Source: Opitutaceae bacterium
GTDB taxonomy: Bacteria; Verrucomicrobiota; Verrucomicrobiia; Opitutales; Opitutaceae
Length of the DNA: 38,637 nt
Direction of reading: 5' to 3'
NCBI GenBank assembly: GCA_027485815.1
Contig: JAIXQE010000068.1
Coordinates: 1-38,637, forward strand
The notes below the pieces were generated by a model that had not been told where the DNA came from, did no database searches, and was given only the letters and a program-made list of their open reading frames with translations. This document shows positions 15,867 to 26,749 of the stretch, piece by piece. Numbering within the stretch: the first letter of the stretch is position 1; the number at the start of each line of letters is the position of its first letter. The position numbers were made by a program, and so were the translations under genes.

Positions 15867-16858
15867 GCGCTCGGGGCCACCGGGGGCGGTCGGCCCGCGG
15901 GCAGGAGCCGGAGGTTCAGCAGCGGCAGGAGGGCGAGCAGGCCCAGGACCGTGCCGCCGAGGACCGCGTAGCCGGCGACGTCGTGCACCGTGCCTTCAAT
16001 CGCCGCGTGGCCGTAGCGGTACGCCCACGCCGTCAGGAAGAGGCTGCGGCCGAGGTTCGTCACGAAGGCCAGCAGCAGCGCGGCCACCACGAGCGCGACC
16101 TTCTTCCAGCCCTGTTGCACGAAGACCGCGGACAGGAACGATCCGGCGAAGAGGCAGGCGGTGAGGGAGCGGATCCCGGAGCAGGCGTCCTCGACCCCGA
16201 CGAGGTTGGGCTGGCCGTTGACCGGTGGCAGCGCGAGCACGTTGCCGCGTTGCTCGATCGGCAGCCCGAGGGCGTCAAAGACGAACGCCACCACCGCGAC
16301 CACCCGCCGGAGGAGGAGGAGGTTGAGCTGGGACTCCACCGCCGAGACCATCGGGGCGGAGACGAGCCAGATCAGGACGGGAAAAACGAAAAGCCCGGCG
16401 AGGCGCAGGCGGGCGTCCGCGGCGAGATTGGCGCGCCCCGGCGAGGGGCTGGCCGGGGCGTTGAGCACGAGGAGCGCGGCCGTGATGCCGGCCATGCCGA
16501 GCGTGATGGCCAGCGTGCCGGGCTGCGAGGTGCCGGCGCCGGCGCGATAGAAGGAGCCGAGGAGGAAGAACGCCGCTCCCAGCAGGAGCGCGGAGCCCGT
16601 GAGGGTGGCGAGCAGCCATCCTTGCCACCCGCGGGCGCGCGGGCTGTCCGGCGCGGCGCAGGCGGCCGCGGCGGCGCGGATCCGCGGCCAGCGGTCGTGC
16701 ACGACAAAGGCTACGAAGAGCGGCACGAGCCACCCGAACGAGTAGTCCTGCTTCACGCGCCACCAGTGCGACTGATCCCACGCGGTGAAGAGCATGAAGC
16801 CGCCGGCGAGCAGCAGGGCGAGCCCGAGGGAGCCCGGGAGGTCGGAGCGGAGTTTCAT
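15863..16858 (-). CDS. Exosortase/archaeosortase family transpeptidase
   Basis: The protein has 331 residues and is a polytopic membrane protein with about eight hydrophobic segments. The catalytic triad of the family is visible: C226 in VEDACSGIRSL, R271 in VTNLGRSLFLT and H292 in VHDVAGYAV. Exosortases cleave PEP-CTERM-type signals and transfer the proteins to the cell surface. Two such substrates are encoded in this window. The start at 16858 (MKLRSDLPG) is chosen; an ATG at 16873 is possible. A 1451-codon open frame extends further upstream, but it is antisense to the ribosomal genes and spurious. It heads an operon with waaA and the SNF2 gene and is divergent from rpsL. Confidence 0.92.
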   Translation of the reverse strand: MKLRSDLPGSLGLALLLAGGFMLFTAWDQSHWWRVKQDYSFGWLVPLFVAFVVHDRWPRIRAAAAACAAPDSPRARGWQGWLLATLTGSALLLGAAFFLLGSFYRAGAGTSQPGTLAITLGMAGITAALLVLNAPASPSPGRANLAADARLRLAGLFVFPVLIWLVSAPMVSAVESQLNLLLLRRVVAVVAFVFDALGLPIEQRGNVLALPPVNGQPNLVGVEDACSGIRSLTACLFAGSFLSAVFVQQGWKKVALVVAALLLAFVTNLGRSLFLTAWAYRYGHAAIEGTVHDVAGYAVLGGTVLGLLALLPLLNLRLLPAGRPPPVAPSA

Positions 16859-17013
16859 CCAGCCGGCGCGCATTCGGGCGGAGGGAAACCGGCTTCCTCC
16901 GGGAAGCGAGCGCGATTTTGCGCTTGTCGGTCGCGGCCCGGGTCGCTGCGCTCTTCCGCTCCGTCGGCCGACTCCGGCCGGCGTTTCCCGCAGTTTGCTC
17001 CAGATTGTGCTTG

Positions 17014-17032
17014 CCGGCGGTTTCGCCGCCGG
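17014..17032 (+). promoter_or_regulatory. Hairpin in the rpsL leader
   Basis: A 7-bp stem (CCGGCGG / CCGCCGG, loop TTTCG) is followed by TAGCGTTTTCCTCTTTTC. It could act as an attenuator of the ribosomal operon or as a terminator-like element. No convincing -35/-10 pair is seen in 16859-17013. Confidence 0.4.
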
Positions 17033-17083
17033 TAGCGTTTTCCTCTTTTCGTCCCTTTTCCCTCGTAAGAATTCACTCCGCGT

Positions 17084-17464
17084 ATGCCGACCATCAACCA
17101 ACTCGTGCGCAAAGGCCGCCGCCAGGTGACCGCCAAGTCGAAGTCCCCGGCGCTGGCGGGCAACCCCTTCCGCCGCGGCGTGTGCGTGCAGGTGATGACC
17201 CGCACCCCGAAGAAGCCGAACTCGGCCATCCGTAAGGTCGCCAAGGTCCGGCTCACGAACGGCAACGAGGTGATCTCCTACATCCCGGACGAGGGCCACA
17301 ACCTGCAGGAGCACTCGATCGTGCTCGTCCGCGGCGGCCGCGTGAAGGATCTCCCCGGCGTCCGTTACCACATCGTCCGCGGCACCTTGGACGCCACCGG
17401 CGTCGAGAAGCGCCGCCGCTCCCGTTCCAAGTACGGCGTCAAGCGCCCGAAGGCCGCCAAGTAA
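17084..17464 (+). CDS. rpsL: Small ribosomal subunit protein uS12
   Basis: The protein has 126 residues and sits at the decoding centre, where it monitors tRNA selection. The conserved loops TPKKPNSA (residues 41-48) and [12 protein letters not shown] (84-95) are intact with Lys43 and Lys88, the positions whose substitution gives streptomycin resistance elsewhere. The C-terminus SKYGVKRPK is standard. It opens the str part of the cluster. rpoB/rpoC are not upstream; the exosortase operon diverges there instead. The leader before the ATG is pyrimidine-rich and lacks a clear Shine-Dalgarno. Confidence 0.98.
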   Translation: MPTINQLVRKGRRQVTAKSKSPALAGNPFRRGVCVQVMTRTPKKPNSAIRKVAKVRLTNGNEVISYIPDEGHNLQEHSIVLVRGGRVKDLPGVRYHIVRGTLDATGVEKRRRSRSKYGVKRPKAAK

Positions 17465-17491
17465 CCCCGTTCGCCCCCCGCCACTTCCGCC

Positions 17492-17965
17492 ATGTCCCGC
17501 CGCCACCGAGCCGAGAAGCGTCAGGTTCAGCCCGATATCCGCTACCAGAGCCCCCTGGTCGCGCACCTCGTCAATGTGATCATGAAGGGGGGCAAGAAGA
17601 ACCTTGCCCAGCGCATTGTCTACGGAGCCTTTGAGAAGGTCTCCGAGAAGCTGCAGAAGGGCGACCCGGTCGACCTCCTGCTGGGCGCGCTGGAAAACGC
17701 CCGCCCCCGCCTCGAGGTGAAGAGCCGCCGCGTCGGTGGCGCCACCTACCAGGTGCCGGTCGAAATCTCCTTTGAGCGCCAGGAATCGCTCGCCCTCCGC
17801 TGGATCGTGGCCGCCGCCGGCGCCCGCAAGGGCATCCCGATGCGCGATGCCCTCGCCGCGGAAATCGTCGACGCCTACAACAACACGGGCTCGGTGGTGA
17901 AGAAGAAGGAAGACACGCACAAGATGGCCCAGGCCAACCGCGCCTTCGCCCACCTGCGCTGGTAA
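17492..17965 (+). CDS. rpsG: Small ribosomal subunit protein uS7
   Basis: The protein has 157 residues, the usual length. It nucleates assembly of the 30S head by binding the 3' domain of 16S rRNA and contacts E-site tRNA. Family features are [10 protein letters not shown] at the N-terminus, [19 protein letters not shown], the [15 protein letters not shown] hairpin, and the end RAFAHLRW. It follows rpsL by 27 bases. The spacer (CCCCCCGCCACTTCCGCC) is pyrimidine-rich with no Shine-Dalgarno. Confidence 0.98.
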   Translation: MSRRHRAEKRQVQPDIRYQSPLVAHLVNVIMKGGKKNLAQRIVYGAFEKVSEKLQKGDPVDLLLGALENARPRLEVKSRRVGGATYQVPVEISFERQESLALRWIVAAAGARKGIPMRDALAAEIVDAYNNTGSVVKKKEDTHKMAQANRAFAHLRW

Positions 17966-17983
17966 CCGCCCGCCCTCCCGATC

Positions 17984-20173
<2,190 letters not shown>

Positions 20174-20192
20174 ACCCCGTTCCTCTTCCGCC

Positions 20193-20501
20193 ATGAAAGG
20201 CCAGCGCATCCGCATCAAACTCCAGGGCTTCGACTATCGCGTGATCGATCAGTCGGCTCAGGACATCGTCGAGACGGCCAAGCGGTCGGGCGCCCGGGTT
20301 TCCGGCCCGATCCCGCTGCCCACGCGCATCGAGAAGCTCTCGGTCAACCGCTCCCCCCACGTCGACAAGAAGTCGATGGAGCAGTTCGAGACCCGCACGC
20401 ACAAGCGGCTGATCGACATCATCGAGCCGACCGCCCAGACGGTGGACGAGCTGAAGAAGCTCAACCTGCCGTCCGGCGTCGACATCACCATCAACGTCTG
20501 A
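20193..20501 (+). CDS. rpsJ: Small ribosomal subunit protein uS10
   Basis: The protein has 102 residues. It is a 30S head protein that also partners NusB in antitermination. It shows the family sequences [35 protein letters not shown] and [12 protein letters not shown]. The start at 20193 is 19 bases after fusA; a longer open frame overlapping fusA is not needed. It begins the S10 section, with a structured 157-base spacer before rplC. Confidence 0.98.
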   Translation: MKGQRIRIKLQGFDYRVIDQSAQDIVETAKRSGARVSGPIPLPTRIEKLSVNRSPHVDKKSMEQFETRTHKRLIDIIEPTAQTVDELKKLNLPSGVDITINV

Positions 20502-20566
20502 GCCCGCCCGGCTGCTCACCACCCTCCACCCTGCCTTTTCCTCCGCCCGGATTCGTCTCTCTACAG

Positions 20567-20613
20567 TTAGCAGACGCCGATGTTCCCCCCGGGGAACCTC
20601 CCGGCCCCGCTAA
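20567..20613 (+). promoter_or_regulatory. Nested stem-loop in the rpsJ-rplC spacer
   Basis: Outer arms TTAGC (20567-20571) and GCTAA (20609-20613) enclose a perfect inner palindrome GTTCCCC-CC-GGGGAAC (20582-20597). A further imperfect hairpin, GGTCCG / CGGAACC, follows at 20618-20636, before the rplC ATG at 20659. This is the largest spacer in the S10 section and may be a leader for ribosomal-protein autoregulation or an internal promoter region. No known leader class is recognised. Confidence 0.45.
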
Positions 20614-20658
20614 AGTAGGTCCGTCCAACGGAACCCACTCCACCTACCGCTTAGCCCA

Positions 20659-21378
20659 ATGATCTCCGAAATTCTAGGTAAGAAACTCGGGATGACCCAG
20701 GTTTACGACGCACAGAATGTGCTCGTGCCGGTCACCGTGGTCGAGGCCGGACCCTGCGCCGTGGTCCAGGTCAAGACCGCCGCCCGCGATGGCTATCACG
20801 CCGTGCAGCTGGGCTTTGCCCGCCAGAAGGAAAAGAACGCCTCCGCCGGCGAAATCGGCCATGCGAAGAAGGCCGGGCTCGACGCCGCTCCCCGGGTGCT
20901 GGCCGAAGTCCGCCTCGAGGCCGAAGCCAAGCTCAAGGTGGGTGACGTGGTCACCGCCGCGGCCTTCACCGAGGGCCAGCTGGTCGATGTGATCGGCGTG
21001 ACCAAGGGCAAGGGCTTCCAAGGCGTGGTCAAGCGCTGGCGGGTCGCGGGCGGACCGGCCACCCACGGTTCGATGTTCCATCGTCGGATCGGCTCCATCG
21101 GCATGCGCCAGACCCCTGGCCGCTCGTGGAAGAACCAGTCGATGCCCGGCCATATGGGCTCCGAGCGCCGCACGGTGCAGAACCTGCGCGTGGTGCGAGT
21201 CATTGCCGAGCGCAACCTGATCCTCGTGAAGGGCGCCATTCCCGGCGCGAACGGTGACGACGTGCTGGTGCGCACGGCCATCAAGGGCCAGCGCGCGGTG
21301 GTCGCCCCTGCGGCCGCCCCGGCTCCCGCCAAGGAGGCGAAGCCGGCCAAGGAAGCCAAGCCCGCAGCCAAGAAGTAA
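20659..21378 (+). CDS. rplC: Large ribosomal subunit protein uL3
   Basis: The protein has 239 residues and is an early 50S assembly protein near the peptidyl transferase centre. Recognisable are MISEILGKKLGMTQVY, GKGFQGVVKRW and SMPGHMGSERRTVQNLRVV, which contains the loop reaching into the subunit core. The last 25 or so residues are an Ala/Pro/Lys tail (APAPAKEAKPAKEAKPAAKK) beyond the normal C-terminus, one of several such tails in this cluster. Confidence 0.97.
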   Translation: MISEILGKKLGMTQVYDAQNVLVPVTVVEAGPCAVVQVKTAARDGYHAVQLGFARQKEKNASAGEIGHAKKAGLDAAPRVLAEVRLEAEAKLKVGDVVTAAAFTEGQLVDVIGVTKGKGFQGVVKRWRVAGGPATHGSMFHRRIGSIGMRQTPGRSWKNQSMPGHMGSERRTVQNLRVVRVIAERNLILVKGAIPGANGDDVLVRTAIKGQRAVVAPAAAPAPAKEAKPAKEAKPAAKK

Positions 21379-21392
21379 AGGAGAACCCTGAG

Positions 21393-22028
21393 ATGAAACT
21401 CGTAGTTTTCAGTTCCGACGGCAAGTCCAGCAGCGAGCGCGATTTCGCGAACGTCCCGACCTTCGAGGGCGACAAGGGCCTGCAGGCGCTCAAGGAGGTC
21501 ATCGTCGCGATCAACGCGAACAACCGCCAAGGCACGCACTCGACCAAGACCCGCGGCGAGGTCCGCGGCGGCGGCAAGAAGCCGTGGCGCCAGAAGGGCA
21601 CTGGCCGCGCCCGCGCCGGCTCCATCCGCTCCCCCCTGTGGGTCGGTGGCGGCGTGGTCTTCGGCCCCAAGCCCCGCGACTATTCGAAGAAGGTCAATGC
21701 GCGCGTCCGCCGCCTCGCCTTCAGCCGTGCGCTCTTCGACCGCTGCTCCGCGGGCGAACTCGCCGTCATCGAGGCCTTCCAGGCCGGCGTCGCCAAGACC
21801 AAGGCGATGAATGAGGTCGTCACCCGCATCGCTCCCAAGGGCCGCGTGCTCCTGGTCGATGCCGGCTTCGACGCCGTGACCTCCCGCGCCTCCCGCAATC
21901 TCGAGCGCGTGTCCCTGCAGGACGCGGCCCAGCTCAACACCCTGGATCTCGCCCAGTACGCGAAGATCATCGTCAGCACGAAGGCGCTCGAGGCCATCCT
22001 GGCCCGCGCCAATGGAGGAAAGAACTAA
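21393..22028 (+). CDS. rplD: Large ribosomal subunit protein uL4
   Basis: The protein has 211 residues and forms part of the polypeptide exit tunnel; in E. coli it represses its own operon. The tunnel loop is seen as TRGEVRGGGKKPWRQKGTGR followed by ARAGSIRSPLWVGGG. It has a genuine Shine-Dalgarno, AAAGGAG, 9 bases before the ATG, unlike many neighbours. Its stop codon shares one base with the rplW start (TAATG), indicating translational coupling. Confidence 0.97.
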   Translation: MKLVVFSSDGKSSSERDFANVPTFEGDKGLQALKEVIVAINANNRQGTHSTKTRGEVRGGGKKPWRQKGTGRARAGSIRSPLWVGGGVVFGPKPRDYSKKVNARVRRLAFSRALFDRCSAGELAVIEAFQAGVAKTKAMNEVVTRIAPKGRVLLVDAGFDAVTSRASRNLERVSLQDAAQLNTLDLAQYAKIIVSTKALEAILARANGGKN

Positions 22029-22309
22029 TGCAAGCCGACAAGATCCTCAAGCTCGTCCGCCTCACGGAGAAGTCGAACAAGCTCTCCTCGACGCTGGGCC
22101 AGTACACGTTCGAGGTCCACGGTCACGCCACCAAGGACCAGATCGCGGTCGCGGTGGAGGAGACCTTCAAGGTCACCGTCCGCCGGGTGAACACCCAGAA
22201 CTACCGCGGCAAGAACAAGCGCAGCCGCCAGGGCCGGCCCAGCGTCGGTTCCGACTACAAGAAGGCGATCGTGACCCTCAAGGCCGGCGACAAGATCGAA
22301 CTGGTCTGA
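22028..22309 (+). CDS. rplW: Large ribosomal subunit protein uL23
   Basis: The protein has 93 residues. It lies at the tunnel exit and docks trigger factor and SRP. Typical features are the N-terminal KLVRLTEKSNKLSS segment, YTFEVHGHATKDQIAVAVE and the basic loop NYRGKNKRSRQGRPSVGSDYK. It overlaps rplD by one base; GGAGG within the rplD end serves as ribosome-binding site. Confidence 0.97.
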   Translation: MQADKILKLVRLTEKSNKLSSTLGQYTFEVHGHATKDQIAVAVEETFKVTVRRVNTQNYRGKNKRSRQGRPSVGSDYKKAIVTLKAGDKIELV

Positions 22310-22337
22310 GCCCGCGCCCTCCCCCGGAGATCCCCCC

Positions 22338-23207
22338 ATGCCCATTCATTCCTTTCGTCCGCTGACGCCCGCCGGCCGTTTCACGGCCCTGAACAAGACG
22401 TCGGGCCAGCTTTCCCGCAAGCGCCCCGAGCGCGGCCTCACCCAGTCCAAGAACAAGACGGGTGGCCGCAACGTCTACGGCCGCGTGACCTCCCGCCATC
22501 GCGGCGGTGGCCACAAGCAGCTGTACCGCATCGTGGACTTCAAGCGCGCCCGGCTCGACCTGCCCGCCCGCGTCCAGGCCCTCGAGTACGATCCGAACCG
22601 CTCCGCGAACCTCGCGCTCATCGCCTATGCGGACGGCGTGAAGGCCTACATCCTCGCCCCCAAGGGCCTGAAGGTGGGTGACACGATCGTGACCTCCAAC
22701 AAGGCCACGACCAACGACTACACGGTCGGCAACAACTTCCCCCTCTCAATCATCCCGCCGTCGACCCAACTGCATTGCGTCGAGCTCGTGCCGGGACGCG
22801 GCGCGCAGATCGCCCGCAGCGCCGGCGCCAGCCTCGAGCTGGTGGCGATCGAGGACGGTCAGGCGACGCTCAAGATGCCCTCGGGCGAGCTGCGCTACGT
22901 CAACGCCAAGTGCCGCGCCACGATCGGTGAGGTCGGTAACGGCGACCACAACCAGCAGTCCCTCGGCAAGGCCGGCCGGTCCCGCTGGCTCGGCATCCGC
23001 CCGACGGTCCGCGGTATGGCGATGAACCCGGTCGACCACCCCAACGGTGGCGGTCAGGGCAAGTCCAAGGGCGGTGGCGGCCGCCAGCAGCTGGTGTCCC
23101 CTTGGGGCCAGTTGGCGAAGGGTTTCCCGACGCGCCGCCGGTCCAAGCCGTCGAACGCCCAGATCATCGTCCACCACAACGGCCGCAAGCCGCGCGGTCA
23201 GAAGTAA
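22338..23207 (+). CDS. rplB: Large ribosomal subunit protein uL2
   Basis: The protein has 289 residues and is a conserved 50S protein needed for subunit association and peptidyl transfer. Family sequences are GGRNVYGRVTSRHRGGGHKQLYR, YDPNRSANLALI and the C-terminal MNPVDHPNGGGQGKS. The usual HPHGGGEG motif reads HPNGGGQG here, keeping the first His but changing two other residues; this is probably a lineage variant. GGAG lies about 8 bases before the ATG. Confidence 0.97.
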   Translation: MPIHSFRPLTPAGRFTALNKTSGQLSRKRPERGLTQSKNKTGGRNVYGRVTSRHRGGGHKQLYRIVDFKRARLDLPARVQALEYDPNRSANLALIAYADGVKAYILAPKGLKVGDTIVTSNKATTNDYTVGNNFPLSIIPPSTQLHCVELVPGRGAQIARSAGASLELVAIEDGQATLKMPSGELRYVNAKCRATIGEVGNGDHNQQSLGKAGRSRWLGIRPTVRGMAMNPVDHPNGGGQGKSKGGGGRQQLVSPWGQLAKGFPTRRRSKPSNAQIIVHHNGRKPRGQK

Positions 23208-23225
23208 TCCAGCCCCCTCCGCACC

Positions 23226-23501
23226 ATGGCACGTTCCATCAAGAAGGGCTTCTTCGTCGACTACCACCTCCTCGAGAAGATCGAGAAGGCGGTCAAGGCC
23301 GGCACCAAGAAGCCGATCCAGACCTGGTCTCGCCGGTCGACCATCACCCCCGACTTCGTCGGCCACACGTTCAGCGTGCACAATGGCAAGGCGTTCGTCG
23401 CGGTGTACGTCACCGAGAACATGGTCGGCCACAAGCTCGGGGAGTTCGCCCCGACCCGCGTGTTCAAGGCGCACGGCGGCATGACCCGCAAGGAAGTCTG
23501 A
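23226..23501 (+). CDS. rpsS: Small ribosomal subunit protein uS19
   Basis: The protein has 91 residues and is a 30S head protein that forms an intersubunit bridge with uL5. It has the family sequences [38 protein letters not shown] and [14 protein letters not shown]. It follows rplB by 18 bases of pyrimidine-rich spacer. The next gene, starting 8 bases downstream, is not rplV but an exported protein. Confidence 0.98.
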   Translation: MARSIKKGFFVDYHLLEKIEKAVKAGTKKPIQTWSRRSTITPDFVGHTFSVHNGKAFVAVYVTENMVGHKLGEFAPTRVFKAHGGMTRKEV

Positions 23502-23509
23502 TTTTCCCG

Positions 23510-23827
23510 ATGCGTCGTTTCCTTTCCCTCTTCCTGGCGGGTGTGCTCCCGATCGCGGCCCAAGCGGCGGCGACGGCGCCCCGCGCCGGCACCGTGCTGG
23601 CGGTGGAAGCGGGAAGCGTCGCGGACCTCGTGGTCCTCGATGCCGGGTTCGACGGCGGTCTGCGGCAGGGCATGCTCTGCCGCCTGGTCCGCGAGGGTCG
23701 CGAGATCGGCGAGGTCGTCCTCGTCGCGCTCCGTCCCGCGGTCAGCGCCGCCCTCATCACCCGCCTGGCGGGGGACCAAGCGGTCCGCCCCGGGGACGTC
23801 GCCCTCCTGAAGCTGTTAAAATCCTAA
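23510..23827 (+). CDS. Small exported protein inside the S10 operon (FlgT_C-like fold suspected)
   Basis: The protein has 105 residues. MRRFLSLFLAGVLPIAAQAAA is a good signal peptide. The mature part (about 85 residues) follows a pattern seen in beta-barrel domains such as the C-terminal domain of FlgT: a glycine-led strand (GTVLAVEAG), VVLDAGFDGGLRQGM, CRLVREGREIGEVVLVAL, then VRPGDVALL. This resemblance is by eye. It starts 8 bases after rpsS and ends 77 bases before rplV, interrupting the nearly universal rpsS-rplV adjacency, so it should be transcribed at ribosomal-protein levels. Codon use looks like its neighbours. Function unknown. The open frame extends back into rplB, but that part is antisense-like noise. 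Confidence 0.75.
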   Translation: MRRFLSLFLAGVLPIAAQAAATAPRAGTVLAVEAGSVADLVVLDAGFDGGLRQGMLCRLVREGREIGEVVLVALRPAVSAALITRLAGDQAVRPGDVALLKLLKS

Positions 23828-23904
23828 CCCAGATCGACCAACCAAAGGGTAAGGCGCCCCGCGCCGTTATCGCCGGCCTTTCCCGCCGGAATCCTTAAGC
23901 CACC

Positions 23905-24249
23905 ATGGAAGTCCAAGCCCTCACTCGCTACGCGCGCATGTCGCCCAAAAAGATGCGCGAGGTCGCCCGCACCATCCAAGGCCGTCCGGCCGCGGAGGCG
24001 GTCGAGTTCCTGAGCCTCGTGCCGCGCAAGTCCGCGCGCCTGATCGCCAAGACGCTGAAGAGCGCGATCGCGAACGCCGAGAACAACCGCAACCTCTCGG
24101 CGGACTCGCTGACCGTGCGCAGCGCGGTGATCGAGAACGGCCCCGTGCTGAAGCGCTTCAAGGCGGGCGCCCGCGGCACCGCGATGCCCCGGCGCAAGAA
24201 GATGTCCCACATCCGCATCATCCTCTCGGACGGCACCGACAACTCGTAA
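23905..24249 (+). CDS. rplV: Large ribosomal subunit protein uL22
   Basis: The protein has 114 residues and lines the exit tunnel near the constriction, where macrolide resistance changes occur in other bacteria. It shows RYARMSPKKMREVARTIQGR, KSAIANAENNRNL and the beta-hairpin GARGTAMPRRKKMSHIRIIL. The 77-base upstream spacer contains a short hairpin (CCGGC/GCCGG) and no strong Shine-Dalgarno. Confidence 0.98.
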   Translation: MEVQALTRYARMSPKKMREVARTIQGRPAAEAVEFLSLVPRKSARLIAKTLKSAIANAENNRNLSADSLTVRSAVIENGPVLKRFKAGARGTAMPRRKKMSHIRIILSDGTDNS

Positions 24250-24261
24250 TCCCCTTTTCCC

Positions 24262-24894
24262 ATGGGCCAAAAGACAAATCCCGTTGGTTTCCGCCTCGCC
24301 GTCCGCCGCAACTGGCAGTCCCGCTGGTACGCGGGCAAGAAGGATTTCGGCCGGTTGCTCGCCGAGGACCAGCTCATCCGCACCAAGCTGATGGAGAAGC
24401 TGAAGCAGGCCTCCGTGCCGCGCATCTTCATCGAACGCGCCTCGAACCGCGTGCGGGTCAAGATCTACACCGCCCGCCCCGGCATCGTGATCGGGCGCAA
24501 GGGCCAGGAGATCGAGAAGATCAAGGAGGAGCTGGCGAAGCTGACCGGCAAGGAGATCCTCCTCGACATCCAGGAGGTGAAGAAGCCCGAGATCGAGGCC
24601 GCCCTCGTCGCCGAGAACGTGGCCCTCCAGCTCGAGCGCCGCATCGCCTTCCGCCGCGCGATGAAGAAGGCCGTCGAGATGGCCATGGCCCTCGGGGCCG
24701 AAGGCATCCGGATCCAGTGCTCGGGCCGCCTTGGCGGTGCCGACATCGCCCGCCGCGAGTGGCAGCGCAAGGGCCGCGTGCCGCTGCACACCCTGCGCGA
24801 GAACATCGATTACGGGTTCGCCGAGGCCCTCACCGTCTACGGCAAGATCGGCGTGAAGTGCTGGATCTGCAAGCAGGAGTCCGACAACTCCTGA
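24262..24894 (+). CDS. rpsC: Small ribosomal subunit protein uS3
   Basis: The protein has 210 residues and forms the mRNA entry site with uS4 and uS5 and helps unwind mRNA. The N-terminus [12 protein letters not shown] is standard. The type II KH domain has its GxxG loop as GRKG in [19 protein letters not shown]. The C-terminal domain contains [25 protein letters not shown]. The spacer before it reads CCCCTTTTCCC directly up to the ATG, one of the clearest pyrimidine leaders here. Confidence 0.98.
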   Translation: MGQKTNPVGFRLAVRRNWQSRWYAGKKDFGRLLAEDQLIRTKLMEKLKQASVPRIFIERASNRVRVKIYTARPGIVIGRKGQEIEKIKEELAKLTGKEILLDIQEVKKPEIEAALVAENVALQLERRIAFRRAMKKAVEMAMALGAEGIRIQCSGRLGGADIARREWQRKGRVPLHTLRENIDYGFAEALTVYGKIGVKCWICKQESDNS

Positions 24895-24930
24895 GCCGCC
24901 CGCCCAACCCTCTAACCGGAGAATTCTCCC

Positions 24931-25353
<423 letters not shown>

Positions 25354-25376
25354 GCGTCCAACCCTTTCCGACCGCC

Positions 25377-25583
25377 ATGACTTCCAAGGAAATCCGCGAA
25401 CTCGCGCCCGCCGAGATCTCGACCAAGCTCCGCGACATCCGCGGCCAGCTGCTCCAGCTCCGCCTGCGCAAGCAGACCGGCCAGGTCGAGAAGACCCACG
25501 AGCTGCGCGCCCTCCGCAAGGACATCGCCCGCCTCGAGACCATCCTGAATCAGAAGAAGGCCCAGGCGCCGAAGGCCGCCTAA
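25377..25583 (+). CDS. rpmC: Large ribosomal subunit protein uL29
   Basis: The protein has 68 residues, an alpha-helical pair located at the tunnel exit next to uL23. The core motif [21 protein letters not shown], with the LR/RK spacing of the family, is clear. A short QAPKAA tail extends the C-terminus. The spacer before it (CCCTTTCCGACCGCC) has no Shine-Dalgarno. Confidence 0.96.
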   Translation: MTSKEIRELAPAEISTKLRDIRGQLLQLRLRKQTGQVEKTHELRALRKDIARLETILNQKKAQAPKAA

Positions 25584-25600
25584 TCCTCGCCCCCCTAGCC

Positions 25601-25975
25601 ATGTCCTCTCCCGCTCCCGCCGCGCGCAGCACGCGCAAGACCCAGGTCGGCTTCGTTTCGAGCCGCTCGGGCGACAAGTCCATCAAGGTCACCGTCGCCT
25701 ACAAGACCCCCCATCCGCTCTACCACAAGGTCGTCAACCGCCAGACCGTCCTCCACGTCCACGACGAGGCGAACGAGACCCGCGTTGGCGACAAGGTGGA
25801 GGTGATGGAGACCCGTCCCCTCAGCCGCCTGAAGCGCTGGCGGGTCGTCGCGGTGCTCCAGAAGGCGATTGCCGCCGAGGGTACCGCCATCAGCGAGGCG
25901 GATGTCGCCGCCGCCGTGCCCACCAAGACCACCAAGCCCGCCGAGGCCGCCCCCGCCGCCCCGACGTCGGCCTGA
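25601..25975 (+). CDS. rpsQ: Small ribosomal subunit protein uS17 with C-terminal tail
   Basis: The protein has 124 residues; typical length is about 85. It is a primary 16S rRNA binder with an OB fold. The core is recognised by [19 protein letters not shown], the [14 protein letters not shown] segment and [15 protein letters not shown] tail of about 35 residues rich in Ala, Thr, Pro and Lys follows. Pyrimidine-rich leader; the start at 25601 is the only ATG upstream of the core. Confidence 0.95.
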   Translation: MSSPAPAARSTRKTQVGFVSSRSGDKSIKVTVAYKTPHPLYHKVVNRQTVLHVHDEANETRVGDKVEVMETRPLSRLKRWRVVAVLQKAIAAEGTAISEADVAAAVPTKTTKPAEAAPAAPTSA

Positions 25976-26000
25976 ACCGCCCCGTCCCGAAGGAAGAGCC

Positions 26001-26366
26001 ATGATCCAACTGCGTTCCATTCTCGAGGTCGCCGACAATACCGGCGCCCGCAAGGCCGCCCTCATCCAACGGATGGGGCAGAACACGCCCTATGCCCACG
26101 TCGGCGACGTCGTCACCGTGCACATCAAGGAGAGCACGACCGACGCCACCGTGAAGAAGGGTGAGGTCGCCAAGGCCGTCGTCGTCCGCACCAAGGCCCC
26201 CATCCGCCGCGCGGACGGAAGCTACCTGCGGTTCGACAGCAATGCCATCGTCATCATCGACGCGACGAACAACCCCAAGGGCACCCGCATCTTCGGCCCC
26301 GTCGCCCGCGAGCTGCGCGCGCGGAACTTCATGAAGATCATCTCGCTCGCTCCGGAGGTCCTCTAA
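26001..26366 (+). CDS. rplN: Large ribosomal subunit protein uL14
   Basis: The protein has 121 residues, at the intersubunit face. The start at 26001 ([18 protein letters not shown]) fits the family and has AAGGAAG as ribosome-binding site; a longer open frame from 25869 overlaps rpsQ and is rejected. Conserved stretches are [25 protein letters not shown] and [17 protein letters not shown]. Confidence 0.98.
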   Translation: MIQLRSILEVADNTGARKAALIQRMGQNTPYAHVGDVVTVHIKESTTDATVKKGEVAKAVVVRTKAPIRRADGSYLRFDSNAIVIIDATNNPKGTRIFGPVARELRARNFMKIISLAPEVL

Positions 26367-26367
26367 C

Positions 26368-26640
26368 ATGCAGAAGTTCCACGTCAAACGCGGCGACCAG
26401 GTGGTCGTCATCGCCGGGGCCCACAAGGGCAAGTCCGGCAAGGTGCTCGAGATCCTCGCCGGCAGCCAGCGGGCCCGGGTCGAGGGGGTGGCGATGATCA
26501 AGCGCCACCTCAAGAAGTCCCAGGAGCACCCGCAGGGCACGATCGCGGAGCGCGAGGGCTCGGTCCACCTGAGCAACCTGATGCTCCAGGCGAATTTCGA
26601 CGCCAGCGGCCGCCGCAAGGCCGCCGCCCCCGCCGCCTGA
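26368..26640 (+). CDS. rplX: Large ribosomal subunit protein uL24
   Basis: The protein has 90 residues and initiates 50S assembly. The KOW motif is seen as KRGDQVVVIAGAHKGKSGKVL (residues about 6-26), and the HLKKSQEHPQGTIAEREGSVHLSN region follows. It starts one base after the rplN stop, with GGAGG in the rplN end. A 109-base C/T-rich spacer separates it from rplE; in E. coli the uS8 regulatory target lies near this junction. Confidence 0.97.
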   Translation: MQKFHVKRGDQVVVIAGAHKGKSGKVLEILAGSQRARVEGVAMIKRHLKKSQEHPQGTIAEREGSVHLSNLMLQANFDASGRRKAAAPAA

Positions 26641-26749
26641 TCGCACAGACGGCGCTTGCCATCCCCGGTTCCTTCCCGCGACCCTTCGCCCTTTTCCCCC
26701 CTCCCTTCGTCCTCCTTCCGTCCGGGGTCGGTAATCCCGGACACCTTCC

